64,000 bases of DNA. Origin: Cedecea davisae DSM 4568. Lineage in GTDB: Bacteria > Pseudomonadota > Gammaproteobacteria > Enterobacterales > Enterobacteriaceae. The notes below the pieces were generated by a model. The model saw only the letters and a program-made list of their open reading frames with translations. It did no database searches and was not told where the DNA came from. Each line of letters starts with the position of its first letter. The first letter of the stretch is position 1. Both the position numbers and the translations under genes were made by a program. Below are positions 62,136 through 64,000 of the stretch, piece after piece. The stretch spans positions 721,647-785,646 of the forward strand of contig NZ_KE161030.1 of NCBI RefSeq assembly GCF_000412335.2, in the 5' to 3' direction.

Positions 62136-63551
62136 GTGAAACAGAGCGTAATTATCGCCAGCCTGCTGCCTTTGCTGCTTGCCAGCACCCCTTCGCACTC
62201 ACAAGAAAATTTAGCCCCTCTGGATAATCGTGCCGCGCAGGGAGATTTAACCCAGCCGGGCGGCGCACGCCGTATTACTGGCGATCAAACGGAAGCTATT
62301 CGCGCCTCGTTAAACAATAAAACGGCGAAGAACGTTATTCTGCTGATCGGCGACGGAATGGGCGACTCCGAAATTACCGCTGCCAGAAACTATGCCGAAG
62401 GCGCGGGCGGCTTCTTCCGCGGAATTGATGCCCTGCCGCTTACCGGGCAATACACCCATTATTCTTTAGACAAGAAAACGAAAAAACCGGATTACGTGAC
62501 CGACTCTGCCGCCTCCGCTACCGCGTGGACCACCGGCGTGAAAACCTATAACGGCGCGCTGGGCGTGGACGTAAACGGCAAAGATCACGTCACCATTCTT
62601 GAACTGGCTAAAGCCGCCGGTAAAGCCACCGGCAACGTGTCTACCGCAGAAATTCAGGACGCCACCCCTGCAGCGCTTGTGTCGCACGTTACCGGGCGTA
62701 AATGCTACGGCCCGAGCGCGACCAGCGAGAAATGCGCGACTAATGCGCTGGAAAACGGCGGCAAAGGCTCGATAAGCGAACAATTGCTTAACGCCCGCGC
62801 CGACGTCACGCTCGGCGGCGGAGCTAAGACCTTCAGCGAAGTAGCGAAGGCGGGCGAATGGAGCGGTAAAACGCTGCGCGAACAGGCCGATATTCGTGGT
62901 TACCATTGGGTCGATAATGCTTCGGGCCTGGCGGCCGTAACCGAGGCAAACCAGAGCAAACCCCTGATCGGCATGTTTGCGGACGGCAATATGCCTGTAC
63001 GCTGGGAAGGGCCGAAGGCCAGCTATCACGGCAATATTGACCAACCGGCGGTAACCTGTACCGCAAACCCGAAACGCGATGCCAGCGTGCCAACCCTGGC
63101 GCAGATGACCGAAAAAGCCATCGATCTGCTGAAAGGCAACGAGAAAGGCTTCTTCCTGCAGGTTGAGGGCGCATCGATAGACAAGCAGGATCACGCGGCG
63201 AATCCTTGCGGCCAGATTGGCGAGACGGTCGATCTCGACGAAGCGGTGCAGAAAGCGCTGGAGTTTGCCCGTAAAGACGGCAACACCCTGGTGGTTGTCA
63301 CCGCTGACCACGCGCATTCCAGCCAGATTGTGGCACCGGACACCAAAGCACCGGGGCTGACGCAGGCTCTGAATACCAAAGATGGCTCTGTCATGGTGAT
63401 TAGCTACGGCAACTCCGAAGGCGAATCTCAGGAGCATACCGGCACCCAGCTGCGCGTGGCGGCCTATGGCCCGCATGCGGCAAACGTTGTGGGGCTCACC
63501 GACCAGACTGACCTGTTCTACACCATGAAGGCGGCGATGGCGCTGGAGTAA
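62136..63551 (+). CDS. phoA: Alkaline phosphatase PhoA
   Basis: A 471-residue periplasmic phosphatase, the same length as the E. coli enzyme, also starting with GTG. A signal peptide (about 22 residues) precedes the mature enzyme. The nucleophile is Ser124 in [13 protein letters not shown]; metal ligands are in [32 protein letters not shown] (in two parts), [11 protein letters not shown] and EHTGTQL. It hydrolyses phosphomonoesters under phosphate limitation, controlled by the Pho box upstream. A terminator follows at 63577. Confidence 0.97.
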   Translation: MKQSVIIASLLPLLLASTPSHSQENLAPLDNRAAQGDLTQPGGARRITGDQTEAIRASLNNKTAKNVILLIGDGMGDSEITAARNYAEGAGGFFRGIDALPLTGQYTHYSLDKKTKKPDYVTDSAASATAWTTGVKTYNGALGVDVNGKDHVTILELAKAAGKATGNVSTAEIQDATPAALVSHVTGRKCYGPSATSEKCATNALENGGKGSISEQLLNARADVTLGGGAKTFSEVAKAGEWSGKTLREQADIRGYHWVDNASGLAAVTEANQSKPLIGMFADGNMPVRWEGPKASYHGNIDQPAVTCTANPKRDASVPTLAQMTEKAIDLLKGNEKGFFLQVEGASIDKQDHAANPCGQIGETVDLDEAVQKALEFARKDGNTLVVVTADHAHSSQIVAPDTKAPGLTQALNTKDGSVMVISYGNSEGESQEHTGTQLRVAAYGPHAANVVGLTDQTDLFYTMKAAMALE

Positions 63552-63576
63552 AGTGGGGAGTGGGCTAAAAAATAAG

Positions 63577-63608
63577 AAAAAATGCGGCGCAGGAGTCGCA
63601 TTTTTTTT
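63577..63608 (+). terminator. Rho-independent terminator between phoA and psiF
   Basis: AAAATGCG and CGCATTTT form the stem around a 10-base loop, and the 3' arm runs into eight T's. It lies 25 bases after the phoA stop; some read-through into psiF is expected, since both are phosphate-starvation genes. Confidence 0.85.
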
Positions 63609-63654
63609 GCCTTAGAGCCAGGCTTGAAGCGTCACAATAAAAAAGGAATAAGCT

Positions 63655-63966
63655 ATGAAATATTCATTATTAGCGGTGTTACTGGTAGGGCTGGTTGGGT
63701 CAGCAACGGCGGCGGAGAAAACCATGACGCCTCAGCAGCAGCGAATGACCAGCTGTAATCAACAGGCTGCAACGCAGTCCCTGAAAGGGGACCAACGTAA
63801 GAGCTATATGAGTAGCTGCCTGAAGGGCGAACAGCCGGCTGCGGCGGTCAAAACGCTGACCCCACAGCAGCAAAAAATGAAGGATTGTAATGCCGATGCC
63901 GCGAAGCAATCGCTGAAGGGCGACGCCAGAAAAACCTTTATGAGCACCTGTCTGAAGAAAAAATAA
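63655..63966 (+). CDS. psiF: Phosphate starvation-inducible protein PsiF
   Basis: A 103-residue secreted protein (E. coli PsiF is 106). The signal peptide ends near TAA/AEKT. Two PsiF repeats follow, each with TPQQQ.M..CN, then LKGD.RK..MS.CLK: the first at about residues 24-61, the second at about 68-101, each with a pair of cysteines. The role is unknown. It follows phoA as in E. coli, with an AAAGGAA ribosome site. Confidence 0.95.
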   Translation: MKYSLLAVLLVGLVGSATAAEKTMTPQQQRMTSCNQQAATQSLKGDQRKSYMSSCLKGEQPAAAVKTLTPQQQKMKDCNADAAKQSLKGDARKTFMSTCLKKK

Positions 63967-64000
63967 GTCGTTTAAAGACTTGATTGTTGGTACGGTGAGT

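Overview
The window looks like chromosomal DNA of a member of the Enterobacteriaceae. The right third carries the ampH, sbmA, yaiW, yaiY, yaiZ, ddlA, iraP, phoA, psiF block in the gene order I know from Escherichia coli, and pheP, zinT, dcuS/dcuR, lpxP and a dgcP-like gene are all close to E. coli proteins in length and motifs. The genus cannot be fixed from sequence alone. No rRNA, tRNA, CRISPR array or insertion sequence was seen.

Layout. 1-7.2 kb is an accessory surface-fibre region, AT-rich at its left end: the start of a CfaA-type (alternate chaperone/usher) chaperone running off the left edge, a divergent EcpR-like LuxR regulator, 1.3 kb without convincing genes, an orphan PTS EIIB, then a subunit-chaperone-usher operon of the FGL (Caf1M-like) class. 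7.3-11.4 kb is a Dlt-like operon, dltD-dltX-dltB-dltA-dltC, all on the minus strand. It includes a 40-codon microprotein ending in the acyl-shuttle hexapeptide FEYQKF. 12-16.5 kb holds a porin, an acetyltransferase, a secreted phospholipase-D-type nuclease, zinT with a Zur-like box, an outer-membrane barrel and an HbpS/GlcG-like secreted protein.

16.6-28.6 kb is a coherent anaerobic C4-dicarboxylate module: a FixJ/DctB-like two-component pair, class I fumarase, a DASS transporter, a perfect FNR half-site pair in the divergent promoter region, a soluble three-flavin NADH:fumarate reductase, its flavin transferase ApbE, and DcuR/DcuS. The likely logic is uptake of citrate or C4-dicarboxylates, dehydration of malate to fumarate, and reduction of fumarate by NADH in the cytoplasm as an electron sink.

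28.7-36.2 kb is an AraC-regulated ferric-hydroxamate uptake operon (TonB receptor, FhuD, FhuB) that lacks an FhuC ATPase and ends in a SyrD/PvdE/YojI-type exporter. 36.3-41.9 kb is a complete Dpp/Opp-type peptide ABC importer. Then follow pheP, an Aer-like energy taxis receptor, a DMT exporter and a GAF-GGDEF cyclase. From 47.5 kb the conserved ampH-psiF block begins. It is interrupted by lpxP, an isochorismatase-like hydrolase, an EmrAB-type pump with a MarR regulator and a perfect palindromic operator, an NTF2-like/LysR pair, and an MdtG-like pump. The phosphate-regulated phoA-psiF pair, with a clear Pho box, closes the window.

Most notable: the Dlt-like operon in a Gram-negative, with substitutions at the DltA position linked to D-alanine selectivity (Ile) and at the canonical MBOAT WHG position of DltB (Asn). 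The acyl group and target may therefore differ from the Gram-positive system.
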